A stretch of DNA of 64,000 nt. It comes from CAWGXG01 sp963826505 (GTDB lineage: Bacteria; Chloroflexota; Anaerolineae; Aggregatilineales; Aggregatilineaceae). The notes beneath the pieces are model-generated. The model did not search any database, was not told the DNA's origin, and saw nothing but the letters and a program-made list of their open reading frames with translations. Made by a program: the position numbers and the translations under genes. The stretch is taken from assembly GCA_963826505.1 (NCBI GenBank), contig CAWGXG010000005.1, positions 434,001-498,000 of the forward strand, written 5' to 3'. Of the stretch, positions 39,119-47,186 are shown piece by piece (within the stretch, counting starts at the first letter, position 1; every line of letters begins with the position of its first letter).

Positions 39119-39442
39119 TCACGAACAGAAGAATATGCGATCAAGCTCCATGAACTGAATACCCGATCCTTCCTCGGCTTCCGGAAGAACCCAGACCGTC
39201 ACTTCTTCGTCCCACTTGTGCTTGATCTCGGTCTTTGACAGTGTGTCCAGCGCTTCGTACGGATCATCGCCATCGATTTCCATATAGGCGAACACGCGCG
39301 TGCCAAAGGCGAAGATGCTGTAATTATGGATACCGACTTGCTGAATCGCTTCGATCAGTTCGGGCCATGGGTTGAGATGGATGGCCTTGTATTCTTCCCA
39401 GTGGTCTGGGTCAACCTGCCACGTCATGCCTACGCGTTTCAT
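39119..39442 (-). CDS. rhaM: L-rhamnose mutarotase
   Basis: The enzyme interconverts alpha and beta anomers of L-rhamnose. The 107-residue length is typical, and the key residues Tyr18 and His22 are at the same positions as in Escherichia coli RhaM (EEYKAIHLNPWPEL). GIHNYSIF and FAYMEIDGDD are family signatures. It is 21 bases after the isomerase and has a GGAGGGAG ribosome binding site. Confidence 0.93.
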   Translation of the reverse strand: MKRVGMTWQVDPDHWEEYKAIHLNPWPELIEAIQQVGIHNYSIFAFGTRVFAYMEIDGDDPYEALDTLSKTEIKHKWDEEVTVWVLPEAEEGSGIQFMELDRIFFCS

Positions 39443-39463
39443 GTGTGGAATGCTCCCTCCGTG

Positions 39464-40702
39464 TTAGCCGCCCAAAGCGCCGATGCCCGCGCCAGCGCGC
39501 TCTTTGCTGATTCGTTGGGCATAGCCGCTTTCGCGATAGGAAACCAGCGGGTCCGGCTGGCGGCCACCGTCGACGCGCATCTTCTTTAGCAGGGGCTGCA
39601 CGTCGGTTTCGTACGCTTCCATAACGATCCGGTTGGCGAGAATGACATCGCCCGCCGCCTGGGCCTGCGCGAGCAACTCGCGATCGACGAGCAGCGACTT
39701 GGCAAAGGCCGTTTGCGTGTTCATCAGCGACTGAATGATGCCCTCGATGCTGGGTTCGATGTTGTGCGACTGGTCCAGCATATACACGATGTTCTGAGCG
39801 GTCTGCCGCGTGGCAGGATCACCCATCGCATCCGTGATCTGATCGTAAATCAAGAACAGTTCCAGCGGATTGATGGTGCCCGCCATCAGATCGTCATCGG
39901 CATACTTGCGGTTGTTAAGATGGAAGCCCCCCAGCTTGCCCTCGTCGAGCAGGATCGAAACGATGTGCTCGATGTTGGCGCCCATCGGATGGTGCCCTAC
40001 ATCCACCAACACTTTGGCACGCTCGCCCAGGGCGGAGCACACCGTGAACGACATGCCCCAATCCATCAGGTCGGTGGTGTAGAAACCCGGCTCGAAGTAC
40101 TTGTACTCCACCGCCAGCGTCATATCGTCGTCCATCGCGTCGTAGAGGGCCTTCAAGCCATCCAGCATACGATGCTTGCGGCTGCGCAGGTGATCCTGGC
40201 CGGGATAGTTGGTGCCGTCCGCCAGCCACATGCCGATCACTTTCGAACCCATCTCGCGCGTGATCCGCACGCAGTCGATGAGGTGATCGATGGTTTGCTG
40301 GCGCACATCTTCATACGGGCTGCAAATGCTGCCTAACCGATACTGCTGCCCCATAAACGTGTTGGGATGCAGCGTCCCGATCGTCAGACCTTTCTGTTCA
40401 GCGTATTCGCGCACGGGCAGGTAATCGCCGCTGTCCGTGACGTCCCACGATACATGGGTCGCCATCACGGGGCAGATCCCCACGTGGCGTTGAATCTCGG
40501 CGCAATCGTCGATTTTGTCCCAGACATTGCGGGCGGCGCTGTCTTCGCGAAACACGCCGTAGCGCGTGCCAGAATTCCCCACGGCCCACGACGGAAGCTC
40601 GATGACTTGTTTCTTCAGACTTTCAAGAATGGCCGCCACATCCAGACCTTTGTCGGTCAGCGCGCTGGCCAGAATTTCATACTGCTTTTCCCAGTTTTCC
40701 AT
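39464..40702 (-). CDS. rhaI: L-rhamnose isomerase (RhaI type)
   Basis: This isomerase of 412 residues converts L-rhamnose to L-rhamnulose and belongs to the Pseudomonas stutzeri-type family rather than to E. coli RhaA. Metal ligands fall at the family spacing: Glu199 (AVEYKYFEPGF), Asp234 and His237 (LVDVGHHPMGAN), His261 (GGFHLNNRKYADDD) and Asp269. An Asp in YMLDQSHN completes the set. The start is well supported by GGAGGAG. It follows the permease by 14 bases and leads the enzymatic part of cassette B, which fixes the cassette's substrate as rhamnose or a close relative. Confidence 0.93.
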   Translation of the reverse strand: MENWEKQYEILASALTDKGLDVAAILESLKKQVIELPSWAVGNSGTRYGVFREDSAARNVWDKIDDCAEIQRHVGICPVMATHVSWDVTDSGDYLPVREYAEQKGLTIGTLHPNTFMGQQYRLGSICSPYEDVRQQTIDHLIDCVRITREMGSKVIGMWLADGTNYPGQDHLRSRKHRMLDGLKALYDAMDDDMTLAVEYKYFEPGFYTTDLMDWGMSFTVCSALGERAKVLVDVGHHPMGANIEHIVSILLDEGKLGGFHLNNRKYADDDLMAGTINPLELFLIYDQITDAMGDPATRQTAQNIVYMLDQSHNIEPSIEGIIQSLMNTQTAFAKSLLVDRELLAQAQAAGDVILANRIVMEAYETDVQPLLKKMRVDGGRQPDPLVSYRESGYAQRISKERAGAGIGALGG

Positions 40703-40716
40703 CGGAATCTCCTCCG

Positions 40717-41742
40717 CTAACCAGCCATTTGAAGTCGCAGCCGGTCGAGGCCGACCGCCAAGAGCAAGACCATGCCGCGAATCACGAGCTGGTTGTATTC
40801 GCTGACATTCATGATGATCAGGCCGTTATTCAAGACGCCGGTAATCAGCACGCCCAGCAGCACCCCGATTAGGCTGCCGCGCCCGCCGGAGATGCTGACC
40901 CCGCCCAACACGACCGCCGTGATCACTTCCAGCTCGAAACCGTTAGCGACGCTAGGCTGGCCGGAGTTGACACGCGACATCACGATCATGCCGGTGATGC
41001 CCGTCAGCAGGCCCGCCAGCGAGTACACCATGAGCTGAATGCGCGCGATCTTGATGCCCGACAGGCGGGCGGTGTCTTCGTTCCCACCGATCGCGTAAAT
41101 GTAACGTCCGAAATAGGTGTGATAGAGAAAGATGTAGCCCAGGATGAAGATGATCACCATCAGGATGACCGGGACCGGGATCTCCCAGACATAGCCTTTA
41201 CCGATGGCGGTCACGCCCTGGTCGAACCATAGGAATTTGTTCTTGGGCAAGCCAAAGACGGGCAGACCGCCGACCAGCGTATAACTGATGCCCCGGTAAA
41301 TGGTCAGGGTCGCCAGCGTTGTGATCAAGGCTGGAATCTTGGCGCGCGTGATGACCAGTCCGTTAACGGCCCCGGCCACCACTCCCGTGCCGATGCCTGC
41401 CAGCAAGCCGAGAAACGGGCTGACGTCCTGTTCAACCATCAGCTTTGCGGCGACAACGCCGGTCAACGCCACGGTCGAGCCTACCGAAAGATCGATGCCG
41501 CCAATCAGCAGCACCATGGTCGCCCCTACGGCGGCGATCCCCACGTAAGACACCTGTCGCGCCACATTGATAATATTGAGTTTCGTGAAGAAAGCATCGG
41601 TTTGCAGCGAAAAATATACGAACAGGATCAAAAGAACGATCGCCAAGCTGGTGACCTGACTCGCATTGGAAAACAACCTCTTGAGACGATTCGACCCGCC
41701 AAGCAGAGATTGCGTCGGTTCTGTCGCGTTTGTAGCACTCAT
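40717..41742 (-). CDS. CUT2-type sugar ABC transporter permease (cassette B)
   Basis: The 341-residue membrane protein of the BPD_transp_2 family has about ten transmembrane segments, the marker GIAAVGATMVLLIGGIDLSVGS and the coupling motif GGVSISGGRGSLIGVLLG. GGAGAG precedes the ATG at a good distance. It is 21 bases after the ATPase and 14 before rhaI, so importer and isomerase are one transcript. Only one permease gene is present, so the pore is probably a homodimer. Confidence 0.92.
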   Translation of the reverse strand: MSATNATEPTQSLLGGSNRLKRLFSNASQVTSLAIVLLILFVYFSLQTDAFFTKLNIINVARQVSYVGIAAVGATMVLLIGGIDLSVGSTVALTGVVAAKLMVEQDVSPFLGLLAGIGTGVVAGAVNGLVITRAKIPALITTLATLTIYRGISYTLVGGLPVFGLPKNKFLWFDQGVTAIGKGYVWEIPVPVILMVIIFILGYIFLYHTYFGRYIYAIGGNEDTARLSGIKIARIQLMVYSLAGLLTGITGMIVMSRVNSGQPSVANGFELEVITAVVLGGVSISGGRGSLIGVLLGVLITGVLNNGLIIMNVSEYNQLVIRGMVLLLAVGLDRLRLQMAG

Positions 41743-41763
41743 TAGTCGTACTCTCCAAAGTCC

Positions 41764-43278
41764 TCAGGACACCCGTTCTTTGCGGGGTTTTGCAGCAGCA
41801 TGCAGTAAATTTTCTTCGGTAGCGGTTTCCCGGGTGAATTCGCCGCTAATTCGACCTTCGCGCATGACCAGAATTCGATCGGCCATGCCCAGCAGCTCCG
41901 GCAGCTCCGAGGAGATCATCAGAATGCCTTTGCCTTCGTCGCAGAGCTGAACCATGAGTTCGTAAATCTCATGTTTGGCGCCCACGTCAATGCCACGCGT
42001 CGGCTCATCAAATATGATAATGTCCGCATTGCTCGCCAGCAGCTTGGCCAGCACCACTTTCTGCTGAGTTCCGCCGCTCAAGTTGCGCGACTCTTCGGCG
42101 GGGACATGGGGCTGCATATGCAGCTTCTGCCGATAATGTTCCACCACGTCTTTTTCACGCTGTTTGCGGATGAAAATCTGAGTCGACAGGCGCTGGATCG
42201 AGCTCAGCGTCATGTTGGCGCTGCTGAGCATCGACATCACGAGCCCCTGCCCTTTGCGGTCTTCCGGCACGAGCCCCAAGCCCAGTCCCACTGCCTGCGC
42301 TGGACTGTTTATGTGACGCTCTTGTCCGAACACGTACACCTGCCCAGCTTTGCGCTTCTTGGCGCCAAAGATGGTCAGCCCGACATCCGTCCGCCCGGCA
42401 CCGATCAGCGCGTACATACCGAGGATTTCGCCGCGATGCAGCTCAAATGAGACTTTGTCGAAGACCTGCCCATCCGACAGATCGCGCACCGAAAGGATGA
42501 CATCTTCCTGCGGGGGATTCTTGGTTGGGTAGTGGCCAATGGCACGCCCGACCATCAACTGGATGAGCTCATCCTTATGGGTGTCTTTCACTTCTTTCGT
42601 GGCGACGTGCTTACCATCGCGCAAGATCGTCACGCGATCGCACAGATCGAAGATCTCGTCGAGACGATGCGAGATGTAGATGATCGTCACGCCTTGTTCG
42701 GTGAGTTGGCGGGCCAGCCGGAACAGCGTAGTGACCTCATCGATCGTGAGCGTGGCCGTCGGCTCATCCATGATGAGCAGTTTCACATCATGCGAAATCG
42801 ACTTGATGATTTCGACGATTTGCTGCTCCGCGACACTCAGCCCGCTGACGATCATCTTGCTGTCCAGCGCAATGTCCCACTCGGTCAGCAGCTTGCGGGT
42901 GATCTCGGTCGCTTTGCGGGAATTGGTGAACACTTTGTTGCCGAACTGACGTCCGAGGCAGACGTTTTCTGCAATGCTCATTTCGGGCACCAGATTGAAT
43001 TCCTGGTAAATCACGGATATGCCGCGCTCGATCGCCGAGGTCGGTGAAAAATCGTGGAGGCGTTCGCCGTCGAACACGATAGACCCGGACGTAAGCTGCA
43101 CCGCCCCGGAAAGCATTTTGATGAGTGTGGATTTCCCCGCCCCATTTTCCCCGACGATGGCATGGATTTCCCCGCGTGTCACGCTCAGCGAGACGCCGTC
43201 CACTGCCACTGTGCCAGGATAAACCTTGGTAAGATTTTCCACCTGAACAATAACGTCATTTTCCATAGTTCTTGGCAT
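41764..43278 (-). CDS. CUT2-type sugar ABC transporter ATPase (cassette B)
   Basis: The 504-residue protein has two fused ABC domains: Walker A GENGAGKSTLIKML, signature LSVAEQQIVEIIKS and Walker B LLIMDEPTATLT in the first; a degenerate P-loop (LIGAGRTDVGLTIFG) and the intact LSGGTQQKVVLAKLL and FDEPTRGIDVG in the second. The start is either ATG 43278 or the ATG four codons later. The gap between this gene and the binding-protein gene holds a strong hairpin, as in cassette A. Confidence 0.93.
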   Translation of the reverse strand: MPRTMENDVIVQVENLTKVYPGTVAVDGVSLSVTRGEIHAIVGENGAGKSTLIKMLSGAVQLTSGSIVFDGERLHDFSPTSAIERGISVIYQEFNLVPEMSIAENVCLGRQFGNKVFTNSRKATEITRKLLTEWDIALDSKMIVSGLSVAEQQIVEIIKSISHDVKLLIMDEPTATLTIDEVTTLFRLARQLTEQGVTIIYISHRLDEIFDLCDRVTILRDGKHVATKEVKDTHKDELIQLMVGRAIGHYPTKNPPQEDVILSVRDLSDGQVFDKVSFELHRGEILGMYALIGAGRTDVGLTIFGAKKRKAGQVYVFGQERHINSPAQAVGLGLGLVPEDRKGQGLVMSMLSSANMTLSSIQRLSTQIFIRKQREKDVVEHYRQKLHMQPHVPAEESRNLSGGTQQKVVLAKLLASNADIIIFDEPTRGIDVGAKHEIYELMVQLCDEGKGILMISSELPELLGMADRILVMREGRISGEFTRETATEENLLHAAAKPRKERVS

Positions 43279-43303
43279 AGCCTTTGCTGGATTATTTGGT
43301 GCT

Positions 43304-43333
43304 GGGGGTCCCGAACCTTTGTCCGAGACCCCC
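43304..43333 (-). promoter_or_regulatory. Stem-loop between binding-protein and ATPase genes (cassette B)
   Basis: GGGGGTCCCG pairs with CGAGACCCCC (one G-U pair in the minus-strand RNA) across a 10-base loop, 12 bases after the binding-protein stop. Without a U-tract it looks like an mRNA-stabilising or attenuating element, matching the position of the hairpin at 30447. Confidence 0.6.
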
Positions 43334-43345
43334 GAGTGCTAAGCG

Positions 43346-44219
43346 TTATTTGGCCATGAAAGCATCGAGATTCGAGGCATTGACGGGGGCCAGTTCGATG
43401 GCTGACACCGCGTCGTAGGGCATGCCGAGCTTGGCCAACACCAGTTCCCGCACGCACAGCGCGCCCATTTCGAAGGGCTGCTGGTCCACGGTCGCCTGGA
43501 AGGCGCCACCTTCGGCGATGCTGGCGAGGGCTTCGTCGGTCGCGTCGATGCCGCCCACGAAGAAGGTGTTGGGATCGTTCTTGTCCGCGGCGATGACAGC
43601 CTGGTAAGCACCCAACGCACCACCGTCGTTGATGCCGACGATCATGTCCAGGCCAGGATAGGCTTGCAGCCACGTTTCGGCGGCTTCCAGCCCGGCGGGC
43701 GGATCGCCTGCGGTCGCCGTGGCGACGACTTCGAAGTCACCATTGAAGACTTCGTCGATACCGGCCACGATGCCTTCGCGGCGATGGATCACCTGCGGGA
43801 TGACGTCGAAGTTAAGGATAGCGACTTCCATCTTTTCGCCAGCGGGGATGTGGTCATTGGCCCAGGCACCCGCCTGACGCCCCAAGCGTGAGGCCCATAT
43901 CGTATTCTTCGGCCCACACCAACGCGGTCTGGTTCTCTTCGCCCAGGTCGGACGTATGGGCGACCACGTACATGCCCTGGTCCAGCGCTTCCTTGGCGAT
44001 TGGCGCGATGGCCTGCGGATCGACGGCCGTCACAATGAAGCCGTCAAAGCCGCCCGCGATGAAGTTCTCCAGGTCAGTGACCTGCTTGTTGACATCGTCG
44101 CCTGAGTTGGTCACCACCAACTGAATCCCGAGCTTGTCCGCCTCGGACTGAGCACCCGCCACCAGTTCCACAAAGAACGGATTCGCAATGTTCAACGTGC
44201 TCATGCCGATCTTCATGTT
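43346..44219. repeat. Second unit of the cassette B binding protein
   Basis: This unit repeats with a period of 910 bases, that is 303 codons plus the extra G. The central ~650 bases are almost identical between copies, while the last ~90 bases (43346-43430) and first ~110 bases (44110-44219) differ at many positions. Confidence 0.88.
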
Positions 44220-45225
44220 AGGAACATCGACGCCTTCGAGCGGATCGGCAGGCTCGCCACCGGCCATGAATTCGGCCAAATTGCCTGCATTGACGGGAGC
44301 GAGTGCGATCGCGGTGACTTTGTCGTAGGGTTCGCCATTGATGGCCGCGACCAGTTCCCGCACGCACAGCGCGCCCATTTCGAAGGGCTGCTGGTCCACG
44401 GTCGCCTGATAAGCGCCGCCTTCGGCGATGCTGGCGAGGGCTTCGTCCGTCGCGTCGATGCCACCCACGAAGAAGGTGTTGGGATCGTTCTTGTCCGCGG
44501 CGATGACAGCCTGGTAAGCACCCAGCGCGCCACCGTCGTTGATGCCGACGATCATGTCCAGGCCAGGATAGGCTTGCAGCCACGTTTCGGCGGCTTCCAG
44601 CCCGGCGGGCGGATCGCCTGCGGTCGCCGTGGCGACGACTTCGAAGTCACCATTGAAGACTTCGTCGATACCGGCCACGATGCCTTCACGGCGATGGATC
44701 ACCTGCGGGATGACGTCGAAGTTAAGGATAGCGACTTCCATCTTTTCGCCAGCGGGGATGTGGTCATTGGCCCAGGCACCCGCCTGACGCCCCAAGCGTG
44801 AGGCCCATATCGTATTCTTCGGCCCACACCAACGCGGTCTGGTTCTCTTCGCCCAGGTCGGACGTATGGGCAACCACGTACATGCCCTGGTCCAGCGCTT
44901 CCTTGGCGATCGGCGCGATGGCCTGCGGATCGACGGCCGTCACGATGAAGCCGTCAAAGCCGCCCGCGATGAAGTTCTCCAGGTCAGTGACCTGCTTATT
45001 GACATCGTCGCCTGAGTTGGTGACGACCAGCTTAACACCCAGCTTGTCGGCCTCTGATTGAGCACCAGCGACCAGTTCCACAAAGAACGGGTTCGCGATG
45101 TTCAACGTGCTCATCCCAATTTTGATGTCGTCCTTTTGGGCTTGCGCCGCGGTGGTCATACCCGCTGGGACGCTGAGCACGGCGATAATCAGTAAGAAAA
45201 CAATCGAACGCAGTTTCGATTTCAT
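43346..45225 (-). CDS. Fused double sugar-binding protein with two identical frameshifts (cassette B)
   Basis: Read across two one-base shifts, this encodes a ~625-residue exported protein. A signal peptide (SIVFLLIIAVLSVPAG...AAQA) precedes type I binding domain 1, a linker (GGEPADPLEGVDVPN) and binding domain 2. Each unit breaks at the same place: after GLTLG the literal frame reads ASGGCLGQ-stop, whereas skipping one G of a GGGG run (43880-43883 and 44790-44793) restores GRQAGAWANDHIPAGEK, the expected sequence. The literal frames are 45225-44764, one ending at 43854, and one ending at 43346. Nearly all inter-copy differences are silent in the expected frame on both sides. It could be intact protein with a homopolymer error, a recoded gene, or a fresh pseudogene. 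No lipobox Cys is seen. Confidence 0.8.
44220..45129. repeat. First unit of the cassette B binding protein
   Basis: This is the N-terminal copy following the signal peptide, in the same orientation. It carries the same GGGG run (CCCC at 44790-44793 on the plus strand) as the other copy at 43880-43883. Confidence 0.88.
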
Positions 45226-45310
45226 TAGTTCATTTCTCTCCTACGCTATAATTTCCAGACCATTTGTTTGTTAGAGAACTCTGTTCCTGTTGCAGCCTTG
45301 CCACCTCCTT

Positions 45311-47008
45311 CTAGCTTTCCCCATAATATTCGTCGAGGTTATCGGTGTTAATGAAGATATGCCGCTTAAAGACAGCCGGGGGAACGTGTTCATGCTGTAG
45401 GATTTTCAGCGCGAGGCTGAGTATTTCTTCGCCATATTCCTCTGGGGCGTAACGCGTTGAGCCAACAAACGGGAATCCGGAACGGCGAATGGCAGCCCGA
45501 CCGGTTCGGTCCGCGTTCTGACCGACCGCCACGACATTGTCCAGACGTCCGGCGCGTTCAAACACGGTGAGGGCACCGACAGCCGCGTCGTCATTCATGC
45601 CGATGACCGCGACCTTCGTGTCGCGTCGAATTTGGGGCAACAGACCGCCCACCGACTCTTCGATTTCATGCTGAAGGATGGCATTGTTGACGGTTAGGAT
45701 CTGCTCGGGCGCGATGGGGCCCGTCACCGCTTGAAGCCCTTCTTGCAGCCCCTGGAGGCGTGCCGTAACGGCGGCTCCCACACGCTCGATATCGAGTTTC
45801 AGCAAAATGTCGAACTGCCCCTGCCAGTGTTTGTTGATCCAGTGGCCCAGGTTTTCCCCGGCAATGTACCCGGCCCGGTAATTGTCAGCCCCAAAGAAGG
45901 TGGCGCCCGGCATGGGGATATCGACGGCGATCACCGGGATCTGGGCCTGATTGAACTTGTCCATGATGATGTTACCGGCGGCGGCATCCAATTGATACTC
46001 AATGACCAGATCGATGCCCTCCTTGACAAACCATTCGGCATTGTCGAGCGCGGTTTGACGATCGAGCGCATTGTCGCAGATGAGCAGCTCAACATTCGGT
46101 AATTGCTGGGCGGCCTGCTCCAGACCGGCCCGCACTTGCTGGGCGAAGGGCATCTCATCGGACAGGTTGCCGAAGCCGATGCGGTAATGCCGCTGCTCGC
46201 GGGGTTGCAGAGGCTCGAAGATATGCGCCCCTTCGCTGTCGAGCGCCACGATCGGGAAGTGCACTGATCGCTGCAACTGCCCCAGGTAGTCGGAATTGGC
46301 ATCGGCTTCAGTGACCAGCAGGTTGATCTGGTCAAGCGATGCGAAACCAAACGATTCGATGCGTCCGAACTTGCTGTGGTCGACCAGCGCGATAACCTCG
46401 CGCGCCAGGTTCATCATCTGCGCTTTGATCGACGCGTCGTCTACGTCCGGCGAGGTGAGTCCCTGTTCGATCGACACTCCCCCGCACGATACGAAATACT
46501 TGGGAGCAAAGAAGCGTCGAGAGATTGAGGGATGCAAATCGCCGATGGTCGATATTCCGTCAGCGCCGACGACGTTGGAGGCTAGCATCACCTTGTTGCT
46601 CGGATTTCGGGCGAGCAGCACGGCCACATCAATGCCGTTGGTGAGCACGGTCAGGTTGTTGCGGTTGTTCAGATGGGTAGCCAGGTAATAGACCGTGCTG
46701 CTGGAATCCAGCATGATCGTATCGCCATCCTGGATGAGACTGGCGGCCCATTGGCCGATGAGGCTTTTTTCTTCCGGAAGGATCTGGCTGCGCGCTACAA
46801 ACGGGCGGTGGCTGATCAGCGAGGCATCGGCTGTCGCGACCGCGCCCCCTCGTACGCGCCGCAGGGCGTTCTCGGCTTCGAGCGCATTGAGATCGTTGCG
46901 AATGGTGTTCTCGGAGACGTTCAGGCGAAGCGCAAGATCATCCACTTGAACTTCGCCGTGCTCAAGGAGGAGGTCAAGAATAAGCCGGTGGCGCTTATGA
47001 ACACTCAT
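45311..47008 (-). CDS. DeoR repressor fused to a periplasmic-binding-protein-like sensor
   Basis: The 565-residue protein begins with a DeoR winged helix (VDDLALRLNVSENTIRNDL, residues ~4-60) and the DeoRC sugar-phosphate domain (EEKSLIGQWAA, DTIMLDSSSTVYYLA, KYFVSCGGVSIEQGLTS, ~75-235). After ~265 a second complete module follows, a type I periplasmic-binding fold (IGFGNLSDEMPFAQQVRAGL, DLVIEYQLDAAAGN, VAVIGMNDDAAVGAL, GFPFVGSTRYAPEEYGE). Ordinary DeoR proteins are ~255 residues. The fusion could read both a sugar phosphate and a free sugar. It is the first gene of the rhamnose import/catabolic operon and lies behind two DeoR-like operator repeats. ATG 47008 or the TTG just before it starts the frame. 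Confidence 0.88.
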   Translation of the reverse strand: MSVHKRHRLILDLLLEHGEVQVDDLALRLNVSENTIRNDLNALEAENALRRVRGGAVATADASLISHRPFVARSQILPEEKSLIGQWAASLIQDGDTIMLDSSSTVYYLATHLNNRNNLTVLTNGIDVAVLLARNPSNKVMLASNVVGADGISTIGDLHPSISRRFFAPKYFVSCGGVSIEQGLTSPDVDDASIKAQMMNLAREVIALVDHSKFGRIESFGFASLDQINLLVTEADANSDYLGQLQRSVHFPIVALDSEGAHIFEPLQPREQRHYRIGFGNLSDEMPFAQQVRAGLEQAAQQLPNVELLICDNALDRQTALDNAEWFVKEGIDLVIEYQLDAAAGNIIMDKFNQAQIPVIAVDIPMPGATFFGADNYRAGYIAGENLGHWINKHWQGQFDILLKLDIERVGAAVTARLQGLQEGLQAVTGPIAPEQILTVNNAILQHEIEESVGGLLPQIRRDTKVAVIGMNDDAAVGALTVFERAGRLDNVVAVGQNADRTGRAAIRRSGFPFVGSTRYAPEEYGEEILSLALKILQHEHVPPAVFKRHIFINTDNLDEYYGES

Positions 47009-47046
47009 CAATATCAGGACTCAATCTCAAAGAAAGAACATTCAAA

Positions 47047-47081
47047 TTGTGAAAACTTGTAGTTTTGTTGTGAAAACTTGT
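47047..47081. promoter_or_regulatory. Direct-repeat operator of the DeoR-fusion operon
   Basis: The 14-base string TTGTGAAAACTTGT occurs at 47047-47060 and 47068-47081, exactly 21 bases (two helical turns) apart, directly downstream of the promoter. Direct repeats of this kind are typical DeoR/GlpR sites. Confidence 0.75.
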
Positions 47082-47087
47082 GAAATC

Positions 47088-47116
47088 AGTATACAGTTCC
47101 TCAAAATGCTTGTCAA
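47088..47116 (-). promoter_or_regulatory. Promoter of the rhamnose operon
   Basis: On the minus strand a perfect TTGACA (47116-47111), a 17-base spacer and TATACT (47093-47088) form a near-consensus sigma70 promoter. The predicted start near 47081 falls on the first operator repeat. Confidence 0.8.
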
Positions 47117-47140
47117 ATAGTTGGTGGCCATCGCCAAAAA

Positions 47141-47159
47141 AGCCCTCATACTGAGGGCT
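47141..47159 (-). terminator. Intrinsic terminator after the ferritin-like gene
   Basis: AGCCCTCA pairs with TGAGGGCT across a 3-base loop and on the minus strand is followed by TTTTTT. It ends the DeoR/ferritin-like unit before the next promoter. Confidence 0.85.
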
Positions 47160-47186
47160 CTGGCATAGCAACGATGGATTTCGAAT

